Assembly: GCA_964609495.1 (NCBI GenBank) | Contig: CAZSTA010000091.1 | Location: 1 to 13,798 of the forward strand | Direction of reading: 5' to 3' | From: CAZSTA01 sp964609495 [NCBI: uncultured bacterium] | GTDB lineage: Bacteria; CAZSTA01 | Length of the DNA: 13,798 bases | Shown here: positions 1 through 6,970 of the stretch, in pieces | Position numbering within the stretch: the stretch's first letter is position 1 | Layout of the letters: each line of letters opens with the position of its first letter | The notes under the pieces: generated by a model | What the model was told of the DNA's origin: nothing | Databases searched by the model: none | What the model saw: only the letters and a program-made list of their open reading frames with translations | Program-made: the position numbers and the translations under genes

Positions 1-61
1 TTCCCTCTCCCCTCGTGGGAGAGGGCTAGGGTGAGGGGGGGATTTATATCTTGAATCCCCC
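1..61. repeat. GC-rich hairpin repeat, copy 1
   Basis: Bases 3-11 (CCCTCTCCC) pair with 17-25 (GGGAGAGGG) around a 5-base loop, followed by a G-rich tail. A second hairpin follows directly: 37-44 (GGGGGATT) pairs with 54-61 (AATCCCCC). The first 25 bases match the reverse complement of 5326-5350 perfectly, and about 37 of the first 40 match. The copy lies downstream of the aldo/keto reductase operon. It resembles a REP-like family that I recall as widespread in bacterial intergenic regions. It may continue beyond the window edge. Confidence 0.8.
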
Positions 62-65
62 AGCG

Positions 66-90
66 AAAAACTAAGAATAACCAATCTTAG
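66..90 (-). terminator. Probable intrinsic terminator of the phosphorylase-mannosidase-AKR operon
   Basis: Read on the minus strand, CTAAGA (90-85) pairs with TCTTAG (76-71) around an 8-base loop, and five T follow at once (70-66). The stem is short and AT-rich, so termination may be weak. It lies about 75 bases after the stop of the aldo/keto reductase and just before the GC-rich hairpins, which could add to transcript-end stability. Confidence 0.5.
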
Positions 91-165
91 ACAAGAGAGG
101 ATAGCGGATCCCCCTCTATATCCTTTAGCGCCCTCATTTTCATTCTACTTCTATCATAGTCAAAT

Positions 166-1128
166 TTACTCCTGTTTAGAAGTAATCCACATCTTAAATG
201 GGCTTCCCAATCTATCGATCACCTTATGACTCAGCTTCTCGATCTTGTCTATATCCTCCTGAGAGAGGGTCCAGTCAGCAGCTCCTATGTTCTCTTTCAA
301 CTGACTTATTCTCTTCGCTCCTACTATCGCCGAGGTTATTCCTTTCTGGCACAACAGCCAATTGACCGAGGTTTGCGCCGCGGTCTTATTATACTTAGTG
401 GCTATCTTCTTGATCTCCTCCACTACCTCTAGGCACTTCTGAAAAATTTCCCCTCGAAAGAGCCTATTTTTGGAGCGAATGTCATCCTCCGGCATAACAG
501 TGTCCTTGGTGAACTTCCCAGTAAGAAGCCCCTGAGCCATGGGGCTATAGACAATTACTCCGATATTATTCTCGATGCAGAAGGGAAGGGTATCCTCCTC
601 TATAAACCTCCAGAAGATGTTATAAGGAGGTTGGAGAGATATTATCTCCGCATATTTAAGAGCTTCCTCTAATTGATCCTTCCAAAAGTTGGAGACCCCG
701 ATATATCTTATCTTTCCTTGTTCTAGGAGCTTAACCATAGCAGACATCGTCTCCTCCATTGGAACGAACTTAGTAGGCCAATGAACCTGATAGAGATCTA
801 CGTAATCCGTCTTTAAACGTTTCAAACTCCCCTCTAGTGCCTCTATAACTTGAGCCTCTCTAAGATGATCATGAGCTACCTTAGTAGCTAATACTACTTC
901 GTCTCTATGTCCTTCTAAAGCTTTACCTACAACGGTCTCGGAATGACTATCAACCCCGTAAGCCTCAGCAGTATCGAAGAAGTTGATCCCCAGATCAAGA
1001 GCCTTATGGATCGTCTCGATCGATTCTTCATCCTTTACCTCTCCCCAATCTCTGCCTCCAAATGCCCAGCATCCCAATCCCACAGTAGATATCTCCAGAT
1101 CAGAATTACCAAGTTTTCGATATTCCAT
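166..1128 (-). CDS. Aldo/keto reductase
   Basis: A 320-residue NAD(P)H-dependent oxidoreductase of the aldo/keto reductase superfamily, cytosolic, expected to reduce aldehydes or ketones to alcohols. The N-terminus (MEYRKLGNSDLEIS, then GLGCWAFGG) is typical of the YajO/Tas/AKR11-13 type. The catalytic tetrad is visible: Asp52 and Tyr57 in FFDTAEAYG, Lys83 in ATKVAH, His116 in YQVHW. The C-terminal cofactor segment AIVGAKRISQLKENIGA is present, so the protein looks complete and of usual length. The ATG is preceded by GGGAGG at good distance. It is the last gene of the operon, 13 bases after the mannosidase stop. The substrate cannot be read from sequence; a sugar or sugar-derived aldehyde is only an inference from the glycosidase next door. 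Confidence 0.93.
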   Translation of the reverse strand: MEYRKLGNSDLEISTVGLGCWAFGGRDWGEVKDEESIETIHKALDLGINFFDTAEAYGVDSHSETVVGKALEGHRDEVVLATKVAHDHLREAQVIEALEGSLKRLKTDYVDLYQVHWPTKFVPMEETMSAMVKLLEQGKIRYIGVSNFWKDQLEEALKYAEIISLQPPYNIFWRFIEEDTLPFCIENNIGVIVYSPMAQGLLTGKFTKDTVMPEDDIRSKNRLFRGEIFQKCLEVVEEIKKIATKYNKTAAQTSVNWLLCQKGITSAIVGAKRISQLKENIGAADWTLSQEDIDKIEKLSHKVIDRLGSPFKMWITSKQE

Positions 1129-1141
1129 CGGTTATCCTCCC

Positions 1142-3670
1142 TCAAAACTTAACCTTAAAAGTCTTTATCTCGAATGGTTTAAACTCGATCTCAAATTTAT
1201 TTCCAGAGAAGTTGATCTCCTCAACATCTTCCTCCAAGCCATTGCTCAACTGAAGGGCGGAGATATCCCATTTAAACTTAAACTCAGCCCCGGCTTTCTC
1301 TCCCGCGGTCTCATAAGCTCTCAGCACGATCCCCTCTTCGTCCTTTAACTGAAACCCCTTTAAAGCTGATAGCATAACATTAGGGGGAGATATTTCGAGG
1401 AAGCTCATCTCGGAGGGAAGTGAGCCTTTATTCCCCTTCGCTACCCGAACTTGCAGAGGATTGTTGAATTCCATCCCCTCTCTATAGATCAAAGCCCCTC
1501 TCCAATCTCCGCGGTGAGGGATCAAGGCATATCTTAAAATATGCTTTACCCCTTTTTCGAAACCAGTATCAGTCTCAGTTCCCTCGATCTTCGTGCATTT
1601 CAAGAGCGATATCATCATCACTCCCTCGGTAACGTTGTTGCCTGGTAACCCCCGATTGAGAAGAGCGACCCCGATCTCTCCATCAGTGTAATCAATCCAA
1701 TTCTGAGCAGGGAACTCCCCCTCCCTTCTCTCCACAACTCCAAAGGGAACTTCATAAAAGATCTTGGCGTTCTCCTTAAGAGCAGTAGGGAAGGCAGATC
1801 GATATCTCACCCATTCTTCGTTATTCACTAAAGTTGTCTCGAACTCTACCCGCTTGACCTTGTTATAGATGTGGATATCATTGCGGCGATAGTTATTCTG
1901 GAATTGACTGTTGATGGAGAAGGTCGCTCGCACTGCCCCGTGAGTGGTAGAGCCTTGCCCTAAGTAACGATTGGAGAAGATCGCCTCCCACTCCTCGGGC
2001 ATCGGGAAAGGACGATCGGTAGGAACTGAAGCTCCTCCCTTTAATCTACCATAATATTCCCACAAATCTCCTCGATCCTCCTCCTTGATTATCACATTCC
2101 CCAGAGGTTTGCTCTGATCGATAACCTCCCAATTTCCGTCCTTCAAGAGTAAGGAGATGATCTGACCGCCCCATCTATCTAAAGTCAATTTGTAGAATTC
2201 ATTCTCCATAGTTCCAATATGAACCTCTTGTTCGATCGTGCTCGGAGGCATATCAAACGATGTTTTAACCGTAGTCTCCTCCTGCTTCGTTCGTTCAGTT
2301 TGGGGCAGGAAGCGATATACTCGATACCCCAAGGATGGCAGGTCCTCAGCGATGAAGATTATTCTCACCTGCTTTAGCCCACCATTGGGATACCTTCTCT
2401 CCTCAACAATCTGATAAGGAATCTCGTTGCCCTCAACATCAACAAGCTTAGCAGTGAACATATTAGGGTCTGATATGCTTATATTTACTTCGGCTACATC
2501 GGTTCTCTGCCAAGAGAGCTGATTGAATACCACTAGAGGAATTCCGTCTCCCTCGGTATCTATCGATTCCAAGAGGGAAGCTAAACCGCTCTCCAATCCT
2601 TCCTCTCCTTCAAGCTCGGCCAACCTTTGCTGGAAGAGCGCATCATCATAAGCTTTATCCACATGAGACCCACAGATTATATCGTGGAATTGATTGATCA
2701 GAGTATATTTCCAGGCGGAATCTAACTTCTGTTGTTCGATAGAAGCTCTATCCTTATCCTTGCTCTCCAAATAAGCGATGGTGGTCATTTTCTCCGCTGT
2801 CGTCAACAGATTCTCCAATTCTCTATTCTGATATTTGATCCTCAGGTGGGAGCTATAACACCCTTGAAAGACAGCGTTCATCTCCCCCCTATAGGTGATC
2901 AACTTCTCCTCCCTTATCGCCCTGAGGTAATCGGAGGGAACTGCGGCCAATAGCTGAACTTCGGGATGGGCGCGGTTAAACTCCTCCATCATCGGGAATA
3001 GATGAGGGGCAGGATGAGAGAAATCATGACCGCTCAAAGCCATTATCTTCTCACAGCTCATATGAGGTTCGAGCATCTCAACTTGCTTCTCCATAAAAGC
3101 ATCGAACTGAGGCTGATTAGTAGGAATCGGATAGATCATAACATAATGGTAAGGCATCCAATGGCAGAGCAACTTGGTGCCATCTAATCCTTCCCACCAA
3201 AAGTCAGCCTTACTCCCCTTCTCCATAACCCTCCCAAATACATAGTAATCGAATCCACCTTGCTTCATAATCTGGGGTATCTGAGGAGTATGACCGAAAA
3301 CATCGACCATCCAGCCGATATTCGTCTTGATCCCAAATTCTCGCTCGTAGAATCTCTGCCCCATTAGGATCTGACGAAAGAGCGATTCTCCGCTGGGGAT
3401 ATTGACATCGGGCATTATATACATCCCACCAACTAGCTCGATACGACCACTCTTCACCATCTCCTTGAGGAAAGCCTCCTGTTCAGGATATCGCTTAATA
3501 AAGGTATCAAGGAGAAAGGCACATTCGAGGCAAAAGATGCTCCTTTCCTCCGATTTCAACATATCGAGAACTTCGATTATGAGATCACAAGTTATGTCTA
3601 AGTATCCCTCTATCGATTTCATAAAAGCGACATCATAGTGAAAATGAGGAACTATGTAGATCTTCTTCAT
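1142..3670 (-). CDS. Glycoside hydrolase family 38 alpha-mannosidase-like protein
   Basis: An 842-residue protein of the GH38 retaining alpha-mannosidase family. The N-terminal zinc motif PHFHYD gives His11 and Asp13. The nucleophile is Asp123 in GWMVDVFGHTPQ. The fourth zinc ligand is His329 in NQFHDIICGSH. Residues 1-340 form the (beta/alpha)7 catalytic domain and helical bundle; the rest is the beta-sandwich C-terminal part, which runs to the end without visible truncation. No signal peptide is seen, so it should act in the cytosol on imported mannosides or related oligosaccharides. The ATG has AGGAGG 10 bases upstream, overlapping the stop codon of the phosphorylase gene. The usual acid/base region reads ALSGHDFSHPAP. 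Linkage specificity is not predictable, and other GH38 activities (mannosylglycerate or glycan processing) remain possible. Confidence 0.9.
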   Translation of the reverse strand: MKKIYIVPHFHYDVAFMKSIEGYLDITCDLIIEVLDMLKSEERSIFCLECAFLLDTFIKRYPEQEAFLKEMVKSGRIELVGGMYIMPDVNIPSGESLFRQILMGQRFYEREFGIKTNIGWMVDVFGHTPQIPQIMKQGGFDYYVFGRVMEKGSKADFWWEGLDGTKLLCHWMPYHYVMIYPIPTNQPQFDAFMEKQVEMLEPHMSCEKIMALSGHDFSHPAPHLFPMMEEFNRAHPEVQLLAAVPSDYLRAIREEKLITYRGEMNAVFQGCYSSHLRIKYQNRELENLLTTAEKMTTIAYLESKDKDRASIEQQKLDSAWKYTLINQFHDIICGSHVDKAYDDALFQQRLAELEGEEGLESGLASLLESIDTEGDGIPLVVFNQLSWQRTDVAEVNISISDPNMFTAKLVDVEGNEIPYQIVEERRYPNGGLKQVRIIFIAEDLPSLGYRVYRFLPQTERTKQEETTVKTSFDMPPSTIEQEVHIGTMENEFYKLTLDRWGGQIISLLLKDGNWEVIDQSKPLGNVIIKEEDRGDLWEYYGRLKGGASVPTDRPFPMPEEWEAIFSNRYLGQGSTTHGAVRATFSINSQFQNNYRRNDIHIYNKVKRVEFETTLVNNEEWVRYRSAFPTALKENAKIFYEVPFGVVERREGEFPAQNWIDYTDGEIGVALLNRGLPGNNVTEGVMMISLLKCTKIEGTETDTGFEKGVKHILRYALIPHRGDWRGALIYREGMEFNNPLQVRVAKGNKGSLPSEMSFLEISPPNVMLSALKGFQLKDEEGIVLRAYETAGEKAGAEFKFKWDISALQLSNGLEEDVEEINFSGNKFEIEFKPFEIKTFKVKF

Positions 3671-3685
3671 CCTTATTTAGACCTC

Positions 3686-4513
3686 CTAGGTTTGATTGAT
3701 TCCCGGATACCAGAACTTCTTATCTCCTTTCTCCTTATCTCTAGCGATTACGAGCTTCATCGCCTCGATTCCGATCTCGATGCAAATATCCATACCCTTC
3801 GTAGGATCGTAGGTCATATCTGTGGGATGCCAAGGCGATACATCTGATACTGTGCAGATCATCCCCGCCCTTAGCTTGAAGAGATTAGCCATAGTGAAGA
3901 GCGTTCCCGCTTCCATCTCTACGTTCAAAGCCCCCATTCGTTTAGCATTTATAAGACGCTGGGGGGCTTCCTCGAGCATATAGCTATTATGGGACATAGA
4001 GACCAGCTTTCCCTCTTTAAGGATCTTACCCTCCGAATAAAAGCCATCAACTGAATAAGTTATCCCCACCTCGAAATCGCTCCCTTTTCTCGAGGCGGCT
4101 TCGATCAAAGCCAAGACGATCTCGTGATGAGCAAGCGCGGGAAACTCAGGCCAGGCATAGCTTCTGCTGGTGCCATCGACCCTTATCGCTCCCGTAGATA
4201 TCACAAGATCTCCCTTCTCTATTCCCTCTCCAATCCCCCCGCTCGTTCCAATCCTTATGAAAGTGTGAGCTCCGATATTCGTTATCTCCTCAAGCAATAC
4301 TGCGGTGGAGGGACCTCCTGCTCCAGTGGAAGCCACACTTACTCGAGTATTTTCTAGTTCACCGGAGGATATAGTATATTCCCTCAATTGCAACACTTTA
4401 TGAGGGTTGTCGAGAGCAGAAGCTATCCTAGGCACCCTCTCTGGCTCGCCACAAAGGAAGAAATACTCAGCTACATCTCCATAATCCAGCCCAGTTATGA
4501 TTTGTTTTGCCAT
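3686..4513 (-). CDS. Nucleoside phosphorylase (uridine phosphorylase-like; base specificity uncertain)
   Basis: A 275-residue NP-I family enzyme that cleaves nucleosides with phosphate to ribose-1-phosphate and base. I chose the ATG at 4513 because GAGGG lies just upstream; a TTG four codons earlier has no ribosome site. Phosphate-site residues fit the hexameric family: Gly22 and Arg26 in CGEPERV, Arg87 in RIGTSGGI. Ribose-site NVEMEAG gives Glu199, Met200 and Glu201. Overall the sequence is closest to uridine phosphorylases (STGAGGPST). However, the Gln-x-Arg that holds uracil in E. coli Udp, after TxxSxDxFY, is not present here (DGFYSEGKIL). The C-terminal strand ends in TVSD (Asp224), as in purine-acting DeoD, where Udp has a different sequence. 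Purine or mixed specificity is therefore possible. It is the first gene of the operon. Confidence 0.88.
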   Translation of the reverse strand: MAKQIITGLDYGDVAEYFFLCGEPERVPRIASALDNPHKVLQLREYTISSGELENTRVSVASTGAGGPSTAVLLEEITNIGAHTFIRIGTSGGIGEGIEKGDLVISTGAIRVDGTSRSYAWPEFPALAHHEIVLALIEAASRKGSDFEVGITYSVDGFYSEGKILKEGKLVSMSHNSYMLEEAPQRLINAKRMGALNVEMEAGTLFTMANLFKLRAGMICTVSDVSPWHPTDMTYDPTKGMDICIEIGIEAMKLVIARDKEKGDKKFWYPGINQT

Positions 4514-4556
4514 ATCATCCCTCAAATTTTCTTCTTAAATGCTCTTGTCCGATCTA

Positions 4557-4585
4557 AGTATATCACAAGTTAGGATAAAATCCAA
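4557..4585 (-). promoter_or_regulatory. Possible promoter of the phosphorylase operon
   Basis: On the minus strand TTGGAT (4585-4580) and TATACT (4562-4557) are 17 bases apart, placing a start near 4550 and a leader of about 37 bases before the ATG. The -10 is good (5 of 6) but the -35 matches only at TTG. An alternative TATAAT at 4605-4600 lacks a clear -35. Confidence 0.4.
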
Positions 4586-4620
4586 GTCCTTTTTACAGGA
4601 TTATAGAGGGTCAGTAAAAC

Positions 4621-4649
4621 TTGACATTTAAACTCGTTTTTCCTATAAT
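4621..4649 (+). promoter_or_regulatory. Perfect-consensus sigma-70 promoter for queH
   Basis: TTGACA at 4621-4626 and TATAAT at 4644-4649 are separated by exactly 17 bases. Transcription would start near 4656, giving a short leader with AGGAGG at 4669-4674 before the TTG start at 4685. No operator-like symmetry is seen, which suggests strong constitutive expression. Confidence 0.85.
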
Positions 4650-4684
4650 ACCATTAGAAGCTGAGAATAGGAGGTTATCGAACC

Positions 4685-5260
4685 TTGAGCGATAGGAAGA
4701 AACTTCTTCTGCATATCTGTTGTGCCCCTGATGCGACCTATGTTATATCTGCTCTCAGAGATTATAATCTCACCGGTTATTTCTATAATCCCAATATTTA
4801 TCCCGAGGAGGAGTATATCCTTCGCCTTCGGGAGATGGAAGGTCTTGCCGAGAAATTGGGAATATCTCTCCATCCTAGTAGCTATGATCCCGAACGATGG
4901 TTCGAGTTAACCAAGGGTTTAGAATATGAACCAGAGAGGGGAAGGAGATGCGAAATTTGTTTCAGGATGAGGTTAGAGAGCACCGCAAGGTTAGCTGAGG
5001 AAGAGGGATTCGATATCTTCACCACCACCTTGACCATAAGTCCACATAAGGATGCCGAGTTGATAAATAAGATCGGGAGGGAAATAGCGGCAAATCTTAG
5101 GGTTGAATTTATGGAGGCGGATTTTAAGAAGAAGGATGGATTTAAGAAGAGCGTCGAGTTGAGCAAGAAGTATGGACTTTATCGTCAGGATTATTGTGGT
5201 TGTATCTATAGTAAAAGAGATAGGGAGAAAGCTAAAAGAGGACATCTTAAAATCAAGTAA
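4685..5260 (+). CDS. queH: Epoxyqueuosine reductase QueH
   Basis: A 191-residue protein of the former DUF208 family. QueH reduces epoxyqueuosine to queuosine in the wobble position of GUN-anticodon tRNAs, as a non-homologous replacement of QueG. The metal-binding cysteines are all visible: Cys12-Cys13 in LHICCAPD, Cys89 and Cys92 in GRRCEICFRMRL, Cys171 and Cys173 in DYCGCIYS. Length is normal for the family. The start is TTG, supported by AGGAGG 10 bases upstream and by the family N-terminus (K-LLLH-CCAPD). It is the only plus-strand gene here, monocistronic, with a perfect-consensus promoter. No other queuosine genes are nearby, so it would act on tRNA modified by enzymes encoded elsewhere or on salvaged precursor. 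Confidence 0.93.
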   Translation: MSDRKKLLLHICCAPDATYVISALRDYNLTGYFYNPNIYPEEEYILRLREMEGLAEKLGISLHPSSYDPERWFELTKGLEYEPERGRRCEICFRMRLESTARLAEEEGFDIFTTTLTISPHKDAELINKIGREIAANLRVEFMEADFKKKDGFKKSVELSKKYGLYRQDYCGCIYSKRDREKAKRGHLKIK

Positions 5261-5309
5261 TAGGAGTGCGAATCTAGGTAGGAAATGAGGAAAAAGGAAT
5301 AAAGCTAGT

Positions 5310-5350
5310 TTTCCCCTCCCCCTATCCCTCTCCCACGAGGGGAGAGGGAA
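5310..5350. repeat. GC-rich hairpin repeat, copy 2 (inverted relative to copy 1)
   Basis: TCCCTCTCCC (5325-5334) pairs with GGGAGAGGGA (5340-5349) around ACGAG, a 10-bp stem with a 5-base loop. Its reverse complement matches bases 1-25 exactly and stays similar to about base 37. Relative to the gene upstream of it (queH) it has the same orientation as copy 1 has to the aldo/keto reductase gene: C-rich run first, then the hairpin. Confidence 0.85.
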
Positions 5351-5394
5351 CATCGAGATAAGCTGGCTCTCTTTAAGTTTCCCTTCCTTTGAGG

Positions 5395-5418
5395 GGAGGA
5401 TGATTTAGGTAATCCTCC
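5395..5418 (+). terminator. Hairpin downstream of queH, weak terminator candidate
   Basis: GGAGGAT (5395-5401) pairs with ATCCTCC (5412-5418) around a 10-base loop. Only two T follow before mixed sequence, so it may be RNA-stabilising or part of the repeat cluster instead of a true terminator. Confidence 0.25.
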
Positions 5419-5580
5419 TTGAAACCTTCCTAGAACTACTTAATCTATCCCCAGCACGGAGTTTACATGCTTCCGGTGAGCAAGAGGCTACATAAGAGTA
5501 ATTTTTGACAGAGCCAGGGACAATCGGGGAGGAAAGCACTTTCCCCCAATGATCTCACCTTCTCAGCGCATTCCTCTTGA

Positions 5581-6819
5581 TTATATCAGAAGCGAAATCA
5601 CCCCCTCAACTGCTTTTCCAGCTTGAGCGATGGTCTCCGCGATATCACGCGGCCCTTGACAAGCGCCTGCTAAGAATATCCCTTCTACATCAGTTTTAGT
5701 AACCCCTAAGTGATCCGATGCTTCATAAAAGCCATCCTCTCCAATTTTGAGTCCTAAGATATCGACTAGCTTTTCGGAATCTTCTCTAGGAGTCATTCCT
5801 ATAGATAGGACTACAAGATCGTAATTCTCCTTGATTAAATTACCGGTAACCGTATCCTCGTATCGAACCTCGAGTTCTCCAGAGTCCAATTCTCTTATCT
5901 CTCCTGGAATACCCCTCACAAAATTTACCTCGCTTTTACATTCCTCATAGAATTTATTGAATAGCTTACTAGCAGGTTGAATATCCATATAGAAGATAGT
6001 GATCTCCGCCTCCGGAGATTGATATTTAATGAGCTTTGACATCCTCATCGCGTAGATGCAACACAATCTTGAGCAATAGACATTACCGATATGTTCATCC
6101 CTAGAACCTACACATTGAATAAAAGCGACTCTCCTAGGAAGCTCTCCGGTGGAAGGAATTATTATACCTCCCTGATAATAGATTGATTTTTCTGCATCTA
6201 AACCAGTTATAACATTGGCATAGCGACCATATCCAAATTGTCCTTTCCTCTCCGCTTTGAAAGGATCGAAGCCAGTAGCTACGATTATCGCTCCGGCTTC
6301 CAGCGATAATTCCTCAGCCCCTTGAGAGAAGTCGATTGCCTCCTCGGGACAGGCAGAAGCGCATATCGCACAATCTTCCCCTTTGAAGCGAAGGCATTTA
6401 TCCCTATCTATCGCGTATACTCTAGGAAGTGCTAAGGGATGAGGAAGATGAATAGCATCCACTGGACAAGCTAGCTCACAGACCCCGCAGGCATTACATC
6501 TTTCCTCTAAAACAAATCTAGGGCTTTTCCTTACCTCGATCTTGAAATCTCCAGCTTGTCCACTTAACTTTACAACTTCCGAATCGGTTAGGATCTTGAT
6601 CTCCCTCTTATTCCCTATATCCACCAACTTCTTATTAACAAGACAAACTGAACAACGATTGCACTTATCAGTAGCTTTACATCCAAAGAAGGCAGAATGT
6701 CCTCCGATAGTTGGTTCTCTTTCGATGATATTCACTTCAAAACCATTCTCGGCAAGATGTAGGGCGGAGGATATTCCCGCTATACCACCACCAATTATTA
6801 ATACGCCTTTATCGGTCAA
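5581..6819 (-). CDS. Minimal HdrA-like FAD/iron-sulfur oxidoreductase
   Basis: A 412-residue flavoprotein of the heterodisulfide reductase subunit A family. Residues 5-35 hold the FAD dinucleotide motif (IIGGGIAG). Cys47, Cys53, Cys56 and Cys59 follow in the HdrA-type cluster loop. Residues 108-160 are an inserted 2[4Fe-4S] ferredoxin: CNACGVCELACP (Cys108, 111, 114, 118), then Cys142, 150, 153, 157. Cys236 in FIQCVGSR and Cys249, 253, 254 in YCSRLCC are also HdrA signatures. Methanogen HdrA is about 650 residues; this form keeps only the thioredoxin-reductase-like core with its inserted ferredoxin and lacks the extra terminal domains. No HdrB, HdrC or MvhD lies beside it. The TTG start has AGGGGG upstream and no other in-frame start fits. 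A role passing electrons to C1 or disulfide chemistry is inferred from family and neighbours. QmoA-like function is an alternative. Confidence 0.88.
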   Translation of the reverse strand: MTDKGVLIIGGGIAGISSALHLAENGFEVNIIEREPTIGGHSAFFGCKATDKCNRCSVCLVNKKLVDIGNKREIKILTDSEVVKLSGQAGDFKIEVRKSPRFVLEERCNACGVCELACPVDAIHLPHPLALPRVYAIDRDKCLRFKGEDCAICASACPEEAIDFSQGAEELSLEAGAIIVATGFDPFKAERKGQFGYGRYANVITGLDAEKSIYYQGGIIIPSTGELPRRVAFIQCVGSRDEHIGNVYCSRLCCIYAMRMSKLIKYQSPEAEITIFYMDIQPASKLFNKFYEECKSEVNFVRGIPGEIRELDSGELEVRYEDTVTGNLIKENYDLVVLSIGMTPREDSEKLVDILGLKIGEDGFYEASDHLGVTKTDVEGIFLAGACQGPRDIAETIAQAGKAVEGVISLLI

Positions 6820-6860
6820 AGTAAATCCCCCTAATAGATATCCTCATTTCATTGTTTCTC

Positions 6861-6890
6861 ATTATATCATATATATCTTAGCCTTGTCAA
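6861..6890 (-). promoter_or_regulatory. Promoter of the HdrA-like gene
   Basis: On the minus strand TTGACA (6890-6885) and TATAAT (6866-6861) are both perfect hexamers with an 18-base spacer. Transcription would start near 6853, giving a leader of about 35 bases. Together with the terminator at 6913-6945, this makes the HdrA-like gene a separate transcription unit from fhs. Confidence 0.75.
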
Positions 6891-6912
6891 CAAGTTAGGC
6901 AAAAAGCTAACT

Positions 6913-6945
6913 CATAAACAAAGAGAGCGGAATTACCGCTCTCTT
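6913..6945 (-). terminator. Intrinsic terminator after fhs
   Basis: AAGAGAGCGG (6945-6936 on the minus strand) pairs perfectly with CCGCTCTCTT (6930-6921) around a 5-base loop, then a T-rich run (TGTTTATG) follows. A 10-bp stem placed about 26 bases after the fhs stop is a convincing rho-independent terminator. Confidence 0.85.
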
Positions 6946-6970
6946 ACCGACTTTACAGCTTATCTAAGCT

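Larger units (their letters stand above)
5261..5580. other. Convergent intergenic region without a gene
   Basis: This 320-base gap between the 3' ends of queH and the HdrA-like gene holds no ORF with a ribosome site. It contains the second GC-rich repeat (5310-5350), a degenerate relative of it at 5380-5400, a 7-bp hairpin (5395-5401 with 5412-5418), and a G/C-rich imperfect hairpin (5526-5535 with 5540-5547). No hairpin has a clear T-tract, so termination for either gene is not obvious. No tRNA was recognised. Confidence 0.6.

Noticed and set aside
983-1348. 121-codon plus-strand ORF
   Set aside because: It lies opposite the aldo/keto reductase and mannosidase genes, which have full family motifs; it has no ribosome site and its product is low-complexity.
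4565-4574. Ten-base ACAAGTTAGG shared with 6890-6899, both near minus-strand promoters
   Set aside because: The positions relative to the -35 and -10 differ, and many shared 10-mers are expected by chance in a window of this size.
4991-5353. 120-codon minus-strand ORF opposite queH
   Set aside because: It covers queH, whose cysteine motifs are clear, and starts in the GC-rich repeat.
5505-5510. TTGACA in the queH/HdrA-like intergenic region
   Set aside because: No -10 hexamer lies 16-18 bases downstream and no plus-strand gene follows.
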